From contig JAEYXS010000080.1 of the NCBI GenBank assembly GCA_023431185.1, positions 1-64,000 on the forward strand: DNA of 64,000 bases, written 5' to 3'. Shown here in pieces: positions 32,845 to 41,895 of the stretch. Position 1 is the first letter of the stretch. Every line of letters starts with the position of its first letter. Origin of the DNA: Verrucomicrobiota bacterium (lineage in GTDB: Bacteria; Verrucomicrobiota; Verrucomicrobiia; Limisphaerales; JAEYXS01). Made by a program: the position numbers and the translations under genes. A model generated the notes under the pieces. The model searched no databases, was not told the origin of the DNA, and saw nothing but the letters and a program-made list of their open reading frames with translations.

Positions 32845-33912
32845 ATGTCCATGAGCCTGCTCCCGCTACACGAGTTCCACGAACTGCAAGACGCCCAGTT
32901 CACCGAGGTGAACGGCTTGGAATTCGTCGCGACGTATGGTGACGTGGCGGCCGAGTATCGCGCGCTGAAAGAATCCGCTGGCTTCATCGACCTCAGTAAT
33001 CGTGGCCGCATCTGTCTCCTCGGTGCCGACCGCCTCAAGTTCCTCCACGGCCAAGTCACCAATGACGTGCAAGGCTTGAAAGCCGACGGCGGTTGCTATG
33101 CCGCGCTCGTGAATGCTAAAGCAAAGATGGAGAGCGATCTCTTCATCTACCGCCTCGCCGATGAACTGCTTCTCGATTTCGAACCCGGTCTGACGGAGAA
33201 AGTCACCACACGCCTCGACAAATACATCATCGCCGATGACGTGCAGATCGTGGACGTCGCGCCGCATTACGGCCTCGTCAGTGTGCAAGGTCCGAAGTCT
33301 GCGTCAGCGATTGAAGCTCTCGGCATTGTACCCACATTACCCGCGACACCGTTGCAATGGGTGAAGGATAACGTGCCTGACGTAGGCGATATCTACGTGA
33401 TGAACCAACCGCGCTTAGGCGCCACAGGCTACGATGTGTTCATCCCCAGTGCTGGCTTGGGAATGATCGCGGACAAACTGCTCGCTGCCGTGAAAGCACA
33501 AGGCGGCCGTGCCTGCGGTTTGAATGCGTTTGAAGCCGCGCGTATCGAAGCCGGCATCCCCCGCTACGGTGTGGACATGGATGAGACGAATCTCGCGCCG
33601 GAAGCGGGCATCGAGAAGCGCGCCATCAGCTACACGAAAGGCTGCTACATCGGGCAGGAGGTGAATGCCCGTATTCGCACGTATGGTCAGGTGGCGAAAT
33701 CCTTGCGCCGTCTCGAACTCACCGGCATCACCGAGGTGCCCGTCAAAGGCACGAAGCTGCAAATTGCAGGCAAAGATGTGGGGTATCTCGCTTCCGTCGT
33801 GCGATTACCCATGAGCCAGCAAGTTGTCGCCCTCGGCTACGTCCGCAAAGAACACAAAGAAGCGGGGACGGTATTGGATTTACCAGGCGGTCAGGCGAAG
33901 ATTCTCGCGTGA
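32845..33912 (+). CDS. ygfZ: YgfZ/GcvT-like folate-binding protein
   Basis: 355 residues of the aminomethyltransferase-like fold with the YgfZ/CAF17 signature KGCYIGQEVNARIRTYGQV. Also present are FIDLSNRGRICLLGADRLKF, LHGQVTNDVQGL, and GIPRYGVDMDETNLAPEAGI. YgfZ proteins use folate and support certain iron-sulfur enzymes, among them lipoate synthase and MiaB. Its place directly after lpdA fits a link to lipoylation. It could also be annotated as a glycine-cleavage T-like protein; no gcvH or gcvP is nearby. It ends 16 bases before a BIME. Confidence 0.88.
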   Translation: MSMSLLPLHEFHELQDAQFTEVNGLEFVATYGDVAAEYRALKESAGFIDLSNRGRICLLGADRLKFLHGQVTNDVQGLKADGGCYAALVNAKAKMESDLFIYRLADELLLDFEPGLTEKVTTRLDKYIIADDVQIVDVAPHYGLVSVQGPKSASAIEALGIVPTLPATPLQWVKDNVPDVGDIYVMNQPRLGATGYDVFIPSAGLGMIADKLLAAVKAQGGRACGLNAFEAARIEAGIPRYGVDMDETNLAPEAGIEKRAISYTKGCYIGQEVNARIRTYGQVAKSLRRLELTGITEVPVKGTKLQIAGKDVGYLASVVRLPMSQQVVALGYVRKEHKEAGTVLDLPGGQAKILA

Positions 33913-33928
33913 TTGAAAGCAGTGCGTT

Positions 33929-34090
33929 GGTAGGGCCCGTCTGTCCTCAGCGGGCCGCTGTCGAAGCCTGAATCCATCGAAAGTTTGAGAACATTCTAAC
34001 GACTAGAGCGGTTTTAAAAGGCTGGTTTTGAAATTCAAGAAATGCCTTTCAATCCGCACCACGGCCCGCTGAGGACAGACGGGCCCTACC
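33929..34090. repeat. BIME: inverted pair of GTAG-foot REP sequences, copy 1
   Basis: Two perfect 29-bp inverted arms (33929-33957 and 34062-34090) enclose about 100 bases. Each arm has a GTAG foot, then a stem GGCCCG-CTG / CAG-CGGGCC with a TCCT loop and one bulged T, the classic REP plan. It lies between the 3' ends of two convergent genes, the usual REP location. A second copy is at 41959-42110. Confidence 0.85.
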
Positions 34091-34108
34091 ACCTCAAACT
34101 GAATAGCA

Positions 34109-37100
34109 TCACTTCTGATTCAGCAAAAACGCCAGCAGATCATACAACTGCTCCGGCGTCAGCGCCTCGCCAAAATTATCCGGCATCAAGGAATTCACGG
34201 ATTCTTTCCGCTCTTTGATGTCTTTTTTGGGGATGCTCACTTCCAAACCAGCCGCATTGGCGACGATGAGCGTCTCGCCTTCTTCCCGCCGCGGCAGGCC
34301 GCTGGTCACTTCACCGTCTTTCATCACGATGGTGTGTGTGCGGAAGGCGTGATCCACGTTGCGGTTCGGGTCCAGGATGTCTTCGATGACGCGCTCGGTG
34401 CCCCGGCTGCCGATGCCGTCGAGCTGCGGACCGACCAGACCACCCTTGCCTTTCACCTGATGGCAGGCGGCGCAAACGGCGGTGAAGAGTTCCGCACCCT
34501 TTTGGATATCGGTCTTCGCACCAACAAACCCCAAACGCCGTTCCGTGAGCAGCTTCTCCCGCGCCGCATCTTCCGGCGGCAAGTTCGCTGTGAGTTTGGA
34601 CAGGCGCGCTTCCCATTGTGCCGGTTTCACTGCGGCCAGTTTGTCTTTCACGCCGCGATTGGCGATGACACTGGGGGCGATCTTGCCCGCTTCGGCCAAG
34701 GCGAGGGAAAGTTCCGCACCATCTGGTTGACCGGCCAACATCAGGACGAGTTTTTGCTGGATGCGGGTCGGAGCGGTTTGCAGGCTGGCCTCAATGGCTT
34801 TGCGGATGCCCGCCTTATCCACGGCAAAGGCGCTAACGAGCGATTGCTTGATCTCCTCGGGCACGGAAGCATCGGTCAATGCACCGGTCAGGGCCGTGAG
34901 CAGACCATCGCCTTTGAGCGCAGACACCGCAGAAGCCGCTGCAGCCCGGGCTGCTGAATCGGTTCCGGTATCGCGCAAGGCTGCGAGCAACTGCGGTTGC
35001 AGATCTTTCAACGACAGGCTCTGTGCCAGTTCGGCAGCCGCTTTCTGGAACTTCGCCGTCTGGTTCGGGTCCACGGTGGCCAGTTGCGGCAAGGCCGGTT
35101 CGAAGCGGCCGAACGCCAGCCACGCATACGCTGTGTCCGTGTTCGCATCCACGACCTCGATATACCCGCGCTTGCCTTGGTGGGCGGCCAGATTCCAGGT
35201 GATCTTGCGCGCCGTGTCATTACGCGGCGGTGCGGCTTCAAAGAGAATCGCCCCGCTGCCCGCTTCACGCAGCCGGACAAAGTTCTTTTTCAAAAGGGCA
35301 GCGGTCGGAAAACCATCGTGCCCGCAGAGATTGAAGCTGAGCTTGTCCGGCAGATCAAAGGTGGCCGAGCGCAATGTGCCCGTCAGTTTCTCCCCGAGCG
35401 GATGACTGGAGATCAACTGGACTTTCATGCCGTCTGCCAGGCTGCGTTCCTGCAAGGTCCAGGGATTCTTCGCATCGCGGCTGCCATCCACCGGCGTGTT
35501 CCCCCAACTGCCCTGCTCTTTGGCCGCCACCAACAATCGGGGTGCCAGCGCGATACCCCAAGCTTGCAGCTTGGCCGTGAGGGGTTGACCGCGTTGCGTG
35601 AAACCCTGCTGCACCGACTGGAAAAGCGTGAGCTGAAAATCCAGATCATCGCGGCGTTCTTTTTGCACCGTCTCGGCCAATATATCCAGCGCGTCCACCG
35701 GGGCATAACGCGCTACGTGTTGCAACGTGCGGGTGTGCAAATCTTTATCGGCACGCACACTGTCCTGCTGCTTCAAGAGAAACACGGCTGAAGCCTCGGT
35801 CTTCAGGCCCAGCGCGATATCTACCAGCGTAGTCAGCTCTGCCTTCGAGAAGAACTGCGGTGATTGAAAGGCCCACGCGCCGACATCGTTCAACTGATTG
35901 CGCAACGCCAGCCGGGCCATGTGTTTCAGGTGGGTGTCCTCGGCAGGCACCTTGGCGATCAGGGCGAGCAAAGGCTTCACCGCTTCAAGCTTGGTCTGTT
36001 GCGACAACGCTTCAGCGGCGGTGCGCTGGACCAAGGGAGCCGGATCGCTCAATGCCTGCACCATGAGCTTCTGCAAGGTATAGCCCAGTCTGGGCGCGGT
36101 CGCCACGTGCTGCGACGTCAGGCCGCGATCGGCCACGATCCGCAGTCCATGCACGCGCACAATCGTCACCGGCGATCGGATGGCTTGTTCCAGCTCCTGG
36201 TCTTTCAACACACCCAGCCGCTCCCGTAACCACAGTGAATGCACGTAGCGCAGCGCCTCACTGGAGCGCTCATAAGCCGTTGCATCTTGCGCGAGCGCTT
36301 GCTTGCCCTTGCTCTCCAGCCACGGTGCTTTCAGCGTCTGCCGGGCAAATGCCCTGCCATGCACATCCGCGATGGTATTCATCGCCAGCATGCGGCGCGT
36401 CATGTTCGGCGAACCCAGTTCAGCGATGAGACCTTTCAAATCTTCCGGCAGCTTGGTGCTGGGCAAAACCGCTTTGCCATCTTCACCGCGATACACGATG
36501 CGCCAGATGCGGCCGCGCTCACGGTCACGGCCCGGATGCAGCAAGGGCACTTCGTAATGACCGATGATGCGGTTATAGAAATCCGCCACGTACAGCGCAC
36601 CATCCGGGCCGAATTGCAGGTCCACGGGACGAAACCACGGATCATCCGTGCGCAACAAGTCAGGCACTTCATGGCCTTTGCTGGTCGAACCCAGCCATTC
36701 CACGCGGTCCTGGTTGATGCGGCTGGTCATCACGTTGCCGATGATGAGGTTGCCCTGAAGCTCCTTGGGCCAGGCCGGATCGGTGATCATCTGGATGGCG
36801 CAGATGGCCGTGCTGCCGTGGCTGTGCTGGATGGTCAGCGGTGCAAAGCCGAGGCCGTCATGCGGCTTGCCGAAGCTGGGATAATACGCACCGCGCAACA
36901 ACTGGTAGATGGGGGAGCTGTGGCAATCCGCCGAGTAAAGATTTCCCGACGGATCGAAGCAGAGGCCGAAGGGATTCACCTGCCCCCACGTGTGATGCTC
37001 AAGGCGCGAACCATCGAGGCGCATGCGATACGTGTTGCCCGAGGACATCACGACTTCATGACCGTCGCGGCCTTGCACCTTGGAATTGTTATTGAAGCCA

Positions 37101-37705
37101 TGCGTGGCATACAGCCAGCCATCGAAACCGCGGCGAAAGCTGGCCTGATTGCCGTGCGTGTCGCGCGTATGGTCAAACGGGCCGAAGAGCTTTTCCTGTT
37201 TGTCCGCTTGGCCGTCGCCGTCCGTGTCTTCGAACAGCCAGATGTGCGGGATGGACCAGGCGATGCATTTCCACGTCAGCTTCGAGGGCTTCACCGAGGA
37301 GGGTGATTGAAACGGATAGATGCCGATGGGGATGTTCAATCCGCCGGCGAATTGCGTGATCTTGCGCGCTTTGCCATCCGGCGCGAAATCCTCAAAGATC
37401 ATGATGCGATCGCGCGGAGACGCATTCGTGGAGGCAAAGGGATATTCGATGCTCGTGGTGACCCAGAGGCGGCCCGCGGCATCAAAGGCCATGTTCATGG
37501 GCTTGTTGATGTGCGGCTCGGTGGTGACGAGCTGCATCTCAAAGCCGGGCGGCAGATGGAAGGTCTTGAGCTGCTGCTCAGGCGTCAGGGGCTCGGTGGC
37601 GCGGACCCCGGCGGCGAAAGGGTCTTCCGCCGCCGAAAGGGAAAGCGAAAGAGCCAGCAGGAGCGTGCACGACAGAGCGGTCAGGCGCATACGGACAGGG
37701 AACAT
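34109..37705 (-). CDS. PVC-type heme-binding dehydrogenase/HEAT/cytochrome c protein
   Basis: A 1198-residue exported protein with a signal peptide (LSCTLLLALSLSLSAAED). The N-terminal beta-propeller 'membrane-bound dehydrogenase' domain has FHLPPGFEMQLVTTEPHINK, MAFDAAGRLWVTTSIEYP, and RPVDLQFGPDGALYVADFYN with RIIGHYE. The middle holds HEAT-like helical repeats (VQRTAAEALSQQ, GSPNMTRRMLAMNTI). The C-terminus has a single heme site CAACH at 1078-1082 (CHQVKGKGGLVGPQLDGIG), and the closing YDLLAFLLNQK. This architecture is a hallmark of Planctomycetes and Verrucomicrobia and is thought to oxidise sugars or alcohols in the periplasm; the substrate is unknown. Confidence 0.92.
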   Translation of the reverse strand: MFPVRMRLTALSCTLLLALSLSLSAAEDPFAAGVRATEPLTPEQQLKTFHLPPGFEMQLVTTEPHINKPMNMAFDAAGRLWVTTSIEYPFASTNASPRDRIMIFEDFAPDGKARKITQFAGGLNIPIGIYPFQSPSSVKPSKLTWKCIAWSIPHIWLFEDTDGDGQADKQEKLFGPFDHTRDTHGNQASFRRGFDGWLYATHGFNNNSKVQGRDGHEVVMSSGNTYRMRLDGSRLEHHTWGQVNPFGLCFDPSGNLYSADCHSSPIYQLLRGAYYPSFGKPHDGLGFAPLTIQHSHGSTAICAIQMITDPAWPKELQGNLIIGNVMTSRINQDRVEWLGSTSKGHEVPDLLRTDDPWFRPVDLQFGPDGALYVADFYNRIIGHYEVPLLHPGRDRERGRIWRIVYRGEDGKAVLPSTKLPEDLKGLIAELGSPNMTRRMLAMNTIADVHGRAFARQTLKAPWLESKGKQALAQDATAYERSSEALRYVHSLWLRERLGVLKDQELEQAIRSPVTIVRVHGLRIVADRGLTSQHVATAPRLGYTLQKLMVQALSDPAPLVQRTAAEALSQQTKLEAVKPLLALIAKVPAEDTHLKHMARLALRNQLNDVGAWAFQSPQFFSKAELTTLVDIALGLKTEASAVFLLKQQDSVRADKDLHTRTLQHVARYAPVDALDILAETVQKERRDDLDFQLTLFQSVQQGFTQRGQPLTAKLQAWGIALAPRLLVAAKEQGSWGNTPVDGSRDAKNPWTLQERSLADGMKVQLISSHPLGEKLTGTLRSATFDLPDKLSFNLCGHDGFPTAALLKKNFVRLREAGSGAILFEAAPPRNDTARKITWNLAAHQGKRGYIEVVDANTDTAYAWLAFGRFEPALPQLATVDPNQTAKFQKAAAELAQSLSLKDLQPQLLAALRDTGTDSAARAAAASAVSALKGDGLLTALTGALTDASVPEEIKQSLVSAFAVDKAGIRKAIEASLQTAPTRIQQKLVLMLAGQPDGAELSLALAEAGKIAPSVIANRGVKDKLAAVKPAQWEARLSKLTANLPPEDAAREKLLTERRLGFVGAKTDIQKGAELFTAVCAACHQVKGKGGLVGPQLDGIGSRGTERVIEDILDPNRNVDHAFRTHTIVMKDGEVTSGLPRREEGETLIVANAAGLEVSIPKKDIKERKESVNSLMPDNFGEALTPEQLYDLLAFLLNQK

Positions 37706-37915
37706 ATGCGGCCAAGTCTAATGAACGAAAAGCAGAAGGCAAACGAACGTTCGTGCGCTACGCGGACAGACACAAAGCCTCAGATCTTAGCTGACACATG
37801 GACAACTTGACGAGGAACGGGTAAGGGAGGAGTGTAAGAGCAACTTGCTGAACTTAAAGTGAGAGCAATATTACAAGGTGTGAACCAGCCGCTATAGACT
37901 CGAAGTAAATCTATC

Positions 37916-38707
37916 ATGGGACTTTTTCCGCAGTGTGTGGTCGCGAAGTTTCTCGATGCATCATCTGAAAATGAGGTGAAAGAGGAGGCATACCAACTTC
38001 TGTCTGCATTCTTTGAATCAATCAATGCGCAAGAGGTTGAATTTTCTGGCGATCGTTGCTCCACAATGGAGGCTGCCCGAAGACTGTCGGGTCTGACCGC
38101 CGCTAAGCCTTCATGCGATCCCGTTTTTGAAGCGATGAAGCGACTGGTAGAAAAGGATGATCGAGGGTTCTTTCAAAAAAGTATCGGTGGAGGTTTTAGC
38201 ATTTGCCACGGGAAAGATCAAAAATCTCGATGGATGTTTCTGTTGAATCGCAAGCAGATCCCATTTTTCTACCTATATACAAACCACGGTGAAGGTTTTC
38301 ACACCCAACAGCAATGGGCAGAGGTGCTTTTTGGACGTGGAGTTTCTCATGTGGTATGGCTGGATGGGATGTTTGGCATTGGCAAGCCGAAGTGTTACGG
38401 AAGCAATGCCAACCAATATCTGTTTTGGAAGTGTCAGAGGTTGCTGTTCAAGGTCCCGTTAATACCTATTCCCGACCAAGAAACGGCCAGACTGTTGAGC
38501 CACGAATTTCGGCGAACATGTCAGAATGTGTCTGAGAGGGGAAAAATGAATCTGGGAGATACCGAGATCCTCTCTGCGTGGTCGTGGAAAACGATACGAT
38601 CGATCAAGGCCTTTGACAAAGCGCTTATCGATGAAGCGGGTATTGAGAAGCTGACGACGACATTGAATGAGATGGGGATTACGGTTGATGAATGGCTCGA
38701 GTATTAA
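37916..38707 (+). CDS. Orphan hypothetical protein, AT-richer than neighbours
   Basis: 263 residues without signal peptide or membrane helix. Aromatic- and Cys-bearing stretches such as SRWMFLLNRKQIPFFYLYTN, SHVVWLDGMFGIGKPKCYGS and YLFWKCQRLLFK suggest a compact soluble domain. Codon use is AT-richer than in the flanking genes, and it sits alone between the giant heme protein and trpG, so recent acquisition is likely. No family recognised. Confidence 0.6.
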   Translation: MGLFPQCVVAKFLDASSENEVKEEAYQLLSAFFESINAQEVEFSGDRCSTMEAARRLSGLTAAKPSCDPVFEAMKRLVEKDDRGFFQKSIGGGFSICHGKDQKSRWMFLLNRKQIPFFYLYTNHGEGFHTQQQWAEVLFGRGVSHVVWLDGMFGIGKPKCYGSNANQYLFWKCQRLLFKVPLIPIPDQETARLLSHEFRRTCQNVSERGKMNLGDTEILSAWSWKTIRSIKAFDKALIDEAGIEKLTTTLNEMGITVDEWLEY

Positions 38708-38803
38708 AATTGTACGAGCCAACTGTGCCCTTGCATACCGATGAAAACACAGCAGCAAAAACGCGGCGCTATTCGAGAACAGTAAGAGATTCTGCTGGAA
38801 ATA

Positions 38804-38822
38804 GCGCCGAATCCATCGGCGC
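38804..38822. repeat. Stem-loop between convergent genes
   Basis: GCGCCGA (38804-38810) pairs with TCGGCGC (38816-38822). On the minus strand GTAG, which overlaps the TAG stop of trpG, stands one base before this hairpin, so it resembles a REP unit. A wider pair CGGCGCTATT / AATAGCGCCG (38764-38773 / 38800-38809) also spans this gap. It may work as a bidirectional transcript end. Confidence 0.4.
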
Positions 38823-38823
38823 G

Positions 38824-39390
38824 CTACTTCAACTTCAGGAAATTCTTCAGGATCGTCCGTCCGTTCTCGGTCAGGATGCTCTCGGGATGGAACTGCACAC
38901 CCCAGACCGGCAGGGTCTTGTGCTTCACGCCCATGATCTCGCCTTCTTCCGTCTCCGCCGTGATCTCGAGGCAGTCGGGGATGGTGTCGCGCTTGATGAC
39001 GAGGGAATGGTAGCGCGTGGCGTTGAAAGGATTCGGCATGCCTTCGAAGAGGTCTTTGCCGTTATGTTTGATGGGCGAGACCTTGCCGTGCATCATGCGG
39101 TTGTTCACCACCACCTCACCGCCGAAGGTGTGGCCGATGCATTGATGGCCGAGGCAGACGCCGAACAAAGGAACTTCACCGGCGAAGGTCTTGATGATCT
39201 CGTTTGAAAGACCGGCTTCACGCGGGGAACAAGGACCGGGCGAGATGAGGATGCGTTCGGGCTTCAGCGCGCGGATCTGGTCGAGCGTGATCTGGTCGTT
39301 GCGATGGACCTGAAGATCCACGTTCATCTCGCCCAGGTATTGCACGAGATTGAACGTGAACGAATCGTAGTTATCTATGACCAGCACCAT
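38824..39390 (-). CDS. trpG: Anthranilate / aminodeoxychorismate synthase glutaminase
   Basis: 188 residues, a complete class I glutamine amidotransferase: MVLVIDNYDSFTFNLVQYLG, ISPGPCSPREAG, the nucleophile Cys79 in FGVCLGHQCIGH, RYHSLV, and the His-Glu pair in WGVQFHPES. It supplies ammonia to TrpE or PabB; amphibolic use in tryptophan and folate synthesis is common. The synthase partner is not nearby. It is the last gene of aroB - unknown - trpG on the minus strand. Confidence 0.93.
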   Translation of the reverse strand: MVLVIDNYDSFTFNLVQYLGEMNVDLQVHRNDQITLDQIRALKPERILISPGPCSPREAGLSNEIIKTFAGEVPLFGVCLGHQCIGHTFGGEVVVNNRMMHGKVSPIKHNGKDLFEGMPNPFNATRYHSLVIKRDTIPDCLEITAETEEGEIMGVKHKTLPVWGVQFHPESILTENGRTILKNFLKLK

Positions 39391-39455
39391 ATCAGTGGCG
39401 GGAACGTAGCGCGGCTTTGGGGTTTTGGAAACTGGAAAGGTGAAAAGTCCGGGGG

Positions 39456-40052
39456 TTACCGCTTTTTCCGCTTCGTCTTGAACAGTTCCAACTGCGGTTC
39501 CTTGAAGAAATCGTAGTTCTTGAGGATGCGGATCATTTGGAGCAGGTCGGACTTCTGGTAGTTGCGGTTCGTCTCGGTGTGTTCCACCAGGTCGCTCAAC
39601 ATGCTCTGGAAGGGGATGACGGCATCGATGCCTTTCACGCGCAGCAGTTCGATGCTTTGGTCGCGCGCCTCAGCCCCCTGTGGCAGAGCGGGCACCACCA
39701 AGATCTTCGTCACCGGGCCGCCTTCGCCGCCGATGGCTTTCTCCGCCTGCTTGAACACCTCGGGCTGCACGAAGCGGAAGATCTCCGGCGCATGCGCCAG
39801 CACGGCCGGGCTGAAGGTTTCCGTATGCCAGCCCTTCACCACCACCACGGCCCGCGCGATGCTGGGCAAATCCCGTGAACCCAGCACGAACGGCAACGGC
39901 ACCGAGGAAAGCTCGTAGCGCGGATTCAGGACGAAGAAATCGATGTCGTCATCCTCGCGCTTGGAGGGCGCCACATACTTGCGCTGCTGGCGGACGAAGA
40001 AACCGTGGAGCTCGAAATACTCGCGGACGATCGTTTCGCTGACAGCAGACAT
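39456..40052 (-). CDS. Hypothetical protein, possible nuclease-like fold
   Basis: 198 soluble residues. The start IVREYFELHGFFVRQQRKY with EDDDIDFFVLNP, then IARAVVVVKGWH, has the order of a PD-(D/E)XK domain (helix with a conserved Glu, Asp, then E-x-K strand). In the last motif, however, Val replaces the catalytic acid, so activity is doubtful. A basic tail ends LFKTKRKKR. It lies between aroB (41 bases) and trpG (65 bases) on the same strand. No certain family. Confidence 0.65.
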   Translation of the reverse strand: MSAVSETIVREYFELHGFFVRQQRKYVAPSKREDDDIDFFVLNPRYELSSVPLPFVLGSRDLPSIARAVVVVKGWHTETFSPAVLAHAPEIFRFVQPEVFKQAEKAIGGEGGPVTKILVVPALPQGAEARDQSIELLRVKGIDAVIPFQSMLSDLVEHTETNRNYQKSDLLQMIRILKNYDFFKEPQLELFKTKRKKR

Positions 40053-40093
40053 AAGCGTAAGTTCAAAGTTTAAAGCTCAAAGTTCAAATCTAA

Positions 40094-41185
40094 TCAGTCG
40101 GCGATCTCGTCCAGCACTTCGTTGATGACGGCGTCGGGCACTTGCTGGCCCCAGATGATAGTGCCCAGTTTCTTCGCGAGGACGAACTTGATCTCGCCGC
40201 CGCTGACCTTCTTGTCCAGCCGCATCGCGGCGAAAAGCGCCTTGCGCTGGCTGGTCGTAAGCTTCACCGCAATGGGCAAGCCTGCCCGGGCGAAGAGCGT
40301 GGCGATGCGCTCCACCTCGGGGATGCTCAACCCGCTCAGGTGCGCCGAGAGATGTGCGGCCGCGACCTGGCCGATGGAGATGGCCTCGCCATGCAGATAC
40401 TTGCCGTAGGAGGAGATCGCTTCCAGGCCGTGGCCGATGGTGTGGCCAAAATTCAGGATGGCGCGCAAACCGGTCTCCGTCTCATCCTGGCTGACCACTT
40501 CCGCCTTCACCTCGCAGGAACGGGCGACGGCATGGGTCAAAGCCGCACTATCCCGCGCCAGCAGCTTGGGCATATCTTTCTCCAACCGCGCGAAGAACTT
40601 GGCGTCATAGATGATGCCGTACTTGATGACCTCGGCGAGCCCCGCCTTAAACTCGCGGTCCGGCAGATCGCGGATGGTGTCCTGATCGCACAAAACCAGT
40701 TTCGGCTGATGAAAGGAGCCGACGAGGTTCTTGCCGGATTTCAGGTTCACACCCGTCTTGCCGCCCACCGAGCTGTCCACCTGTGCCAGCAACGTGGTCG
40801 GCACCTGCACGAACGCCATGCCGCGCAAGTAAGTGGCCGCCACGAATCCCGCCAGATCGCCCACCACCCCGCCACCGAGTGCCACGATGAACGATTTCCG
40901 CTCAAGACGGTGAGCGGCCATCTGGTTGTAGCAATGCTCGACGACGCGAAGGTTTTTGGACTGCTCGCCGGAAGGCATCGTGATGAGCACGGGTTCAAAG
41001 CCCGCCGCGGTCAGTGATTTCATGACCGTATCGGCGAAGAGCGGGGCCGTATTGCTGTCCGCGATGACGGCGCAACGCTTGCCCAAAGCCAGTTTGCGGC
41101 ACTCGCGACCCAAGCGGGCGAGGAGATCGCGGCCAATCAGGATGTCATAACTCCGGTTGCCCAAGGCAACGTGAACCGTACGCAT
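40094..41185 (-). CDS. aroB: 3-dehydroquinate synthase
   Basis: 363 residues from ATG 41185. It converts DAHP to 3-dehydroquinate, the second shikimate step, with NAD and a metal. Diagnostic: FIVALGGGVVGDLAGFVAAT, FVQVPTTLLAQVDSSVGGKT, GVNLKSGKNLVGSFHQPKLV, FKAGLAEVIKYGII, and the metal ligands in LNFGHTIGHGLEA with YLHGEAISIG. Further upstream the frame is open, but only this start matches the family (MRTVHVALGNRSYDILIG). It leads the aroB - unknown - trpG unit, divergent from the copper operon. Confidence 0.96.
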   Translation of the reverse strand: MRTVHVALGNRSYDILIGRDLLARLGRECRKLALGKRCAVIADSNTAPLFADTVMKSLTAAGFEPVLITMPSGEQSKNLRVVEHCYNQMAAHRLERKSFIVALGGGVVGDLAGFVAATYLRGMAFVQVPTTLLAQVDSSVGGKTGVNLKSGKNLVGSFHQPKLVLCDQDTIRDLPDREFKAGLAEVIKYGIIYDAKFFARLEKDMPKLLARDSAALTHAVARSCEVKAEVVSQDETETGLRAILNFGHTIGHGLEAISSYGKYLHGEAISIGQVAAAHLSAHLSGLSIPEVERIATLFARAGLPIAVKLTTSQRKALFAAMRLDKKVSGGEIKFVLAKKLGTIIWGQQVPDAVINEVLDEIAD

Positions 41186-41334
41186 GACGAGGAGGATAGT
41201 GGATGCGGCCCGGGAGTAAAGGCTGGGGCAGCCAGGCGGCAATCCCGGGCGAAACTATCGCAATGGGTGTAATGCCAAAGCTGCTGCTGCGTCTGATAGG
41301 GTGGAAGTAGTAACAGAACGGCCAAAAAATAAGT

Positions 41335-41365
41335 TTGAGCAAAACCCGGCCTTTGGGTGTATAAG
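41335..41365 (+). promoter_or_regulatory. Possible promoter of the copper efflux operon
   Basis: TTGAGC (41335-41340) and TATAAG (41360-41365) lie 19 bases apart, 19 bases before the first gene. The spacing is longer than ideal. It is the best pair in this gap; no known copper-regulator box was found. Confidence 0.3.
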
Positions 41366-41383
41366 TAATAAGCAGATAGAGAT

Positions 41384-41731
41384 ATGCGTCGCGCATTTGC
41401 CATCGTGTTTAGCCTCCTGCTGGTCTTGGGCCAGTGGGCGAGCGCTATGCCGTCCGCGTCCCAGCGGCTGGCGGATGCCTGCGACACCTGCACCTGCAAG
41501 ATGGTGAGCTGCTGCATCGCCCCGGCTTCCACGCCCGCGCCGTCGCAGCCTTCCGTGCCGGTGCCCTCCACCCGGGTGACGGAACAGCAACTGGTCGCTG
41601 CGCTGGAAAGCACGATCACTTTGCTGACGACACCAGTGGCAGCCCCCAAGGTTTTTGATCCGGTCCATACGGCCGATCTTTCCGCCTCCGCAGTCCCGCT
41701 CTACTGCTGGAACTGCACGCTTCTGATCTGA
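41384..41731 (+). CDS. Small exported Cys-rich protein at head of copper operon
   Basis: 115 residues with a signal peptide (FAIVFSLLLVLGQWASAMP). The mature N-terminus holds a dense cluster DACDTCTCKMVSCC, then a Pro/Ser/Thr-rich linker, and a C-terminal YCWNC. These are plausible soft-metal ligands. It lies first in the CusC/B/A-like operon, so a periplasmic copper- or silver-binding role is likely but inferred. No family recognised. It has no sequence likeness to CusF beyond size and location. Confidence 0.65.
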   Translation: MRRAFAIVFSLLLVLGQWASAMPSASQRLADACDTCTCKMVSCCIAPASTPAPSQPSVPVPSTRVTEQQLVAALESTITLLTTPVAAPKVFDPVHTADLSASAVPLYCWNCTLLI

Positions 41732-41895
41732 GATTCCTACGCGCACACGTGAAGTGTCTTCACGCCTCGCGCATTCCACACATCACGGCCCGTATTGTTA
41801 CGTGCCTGCCGGTCTGACGGCGTATTCAATCCGCCACCAGCCAACGATCCCAGTAACTACCTGTCCTGACCAGGTGAAGTGTCAGGAGGAATCTC

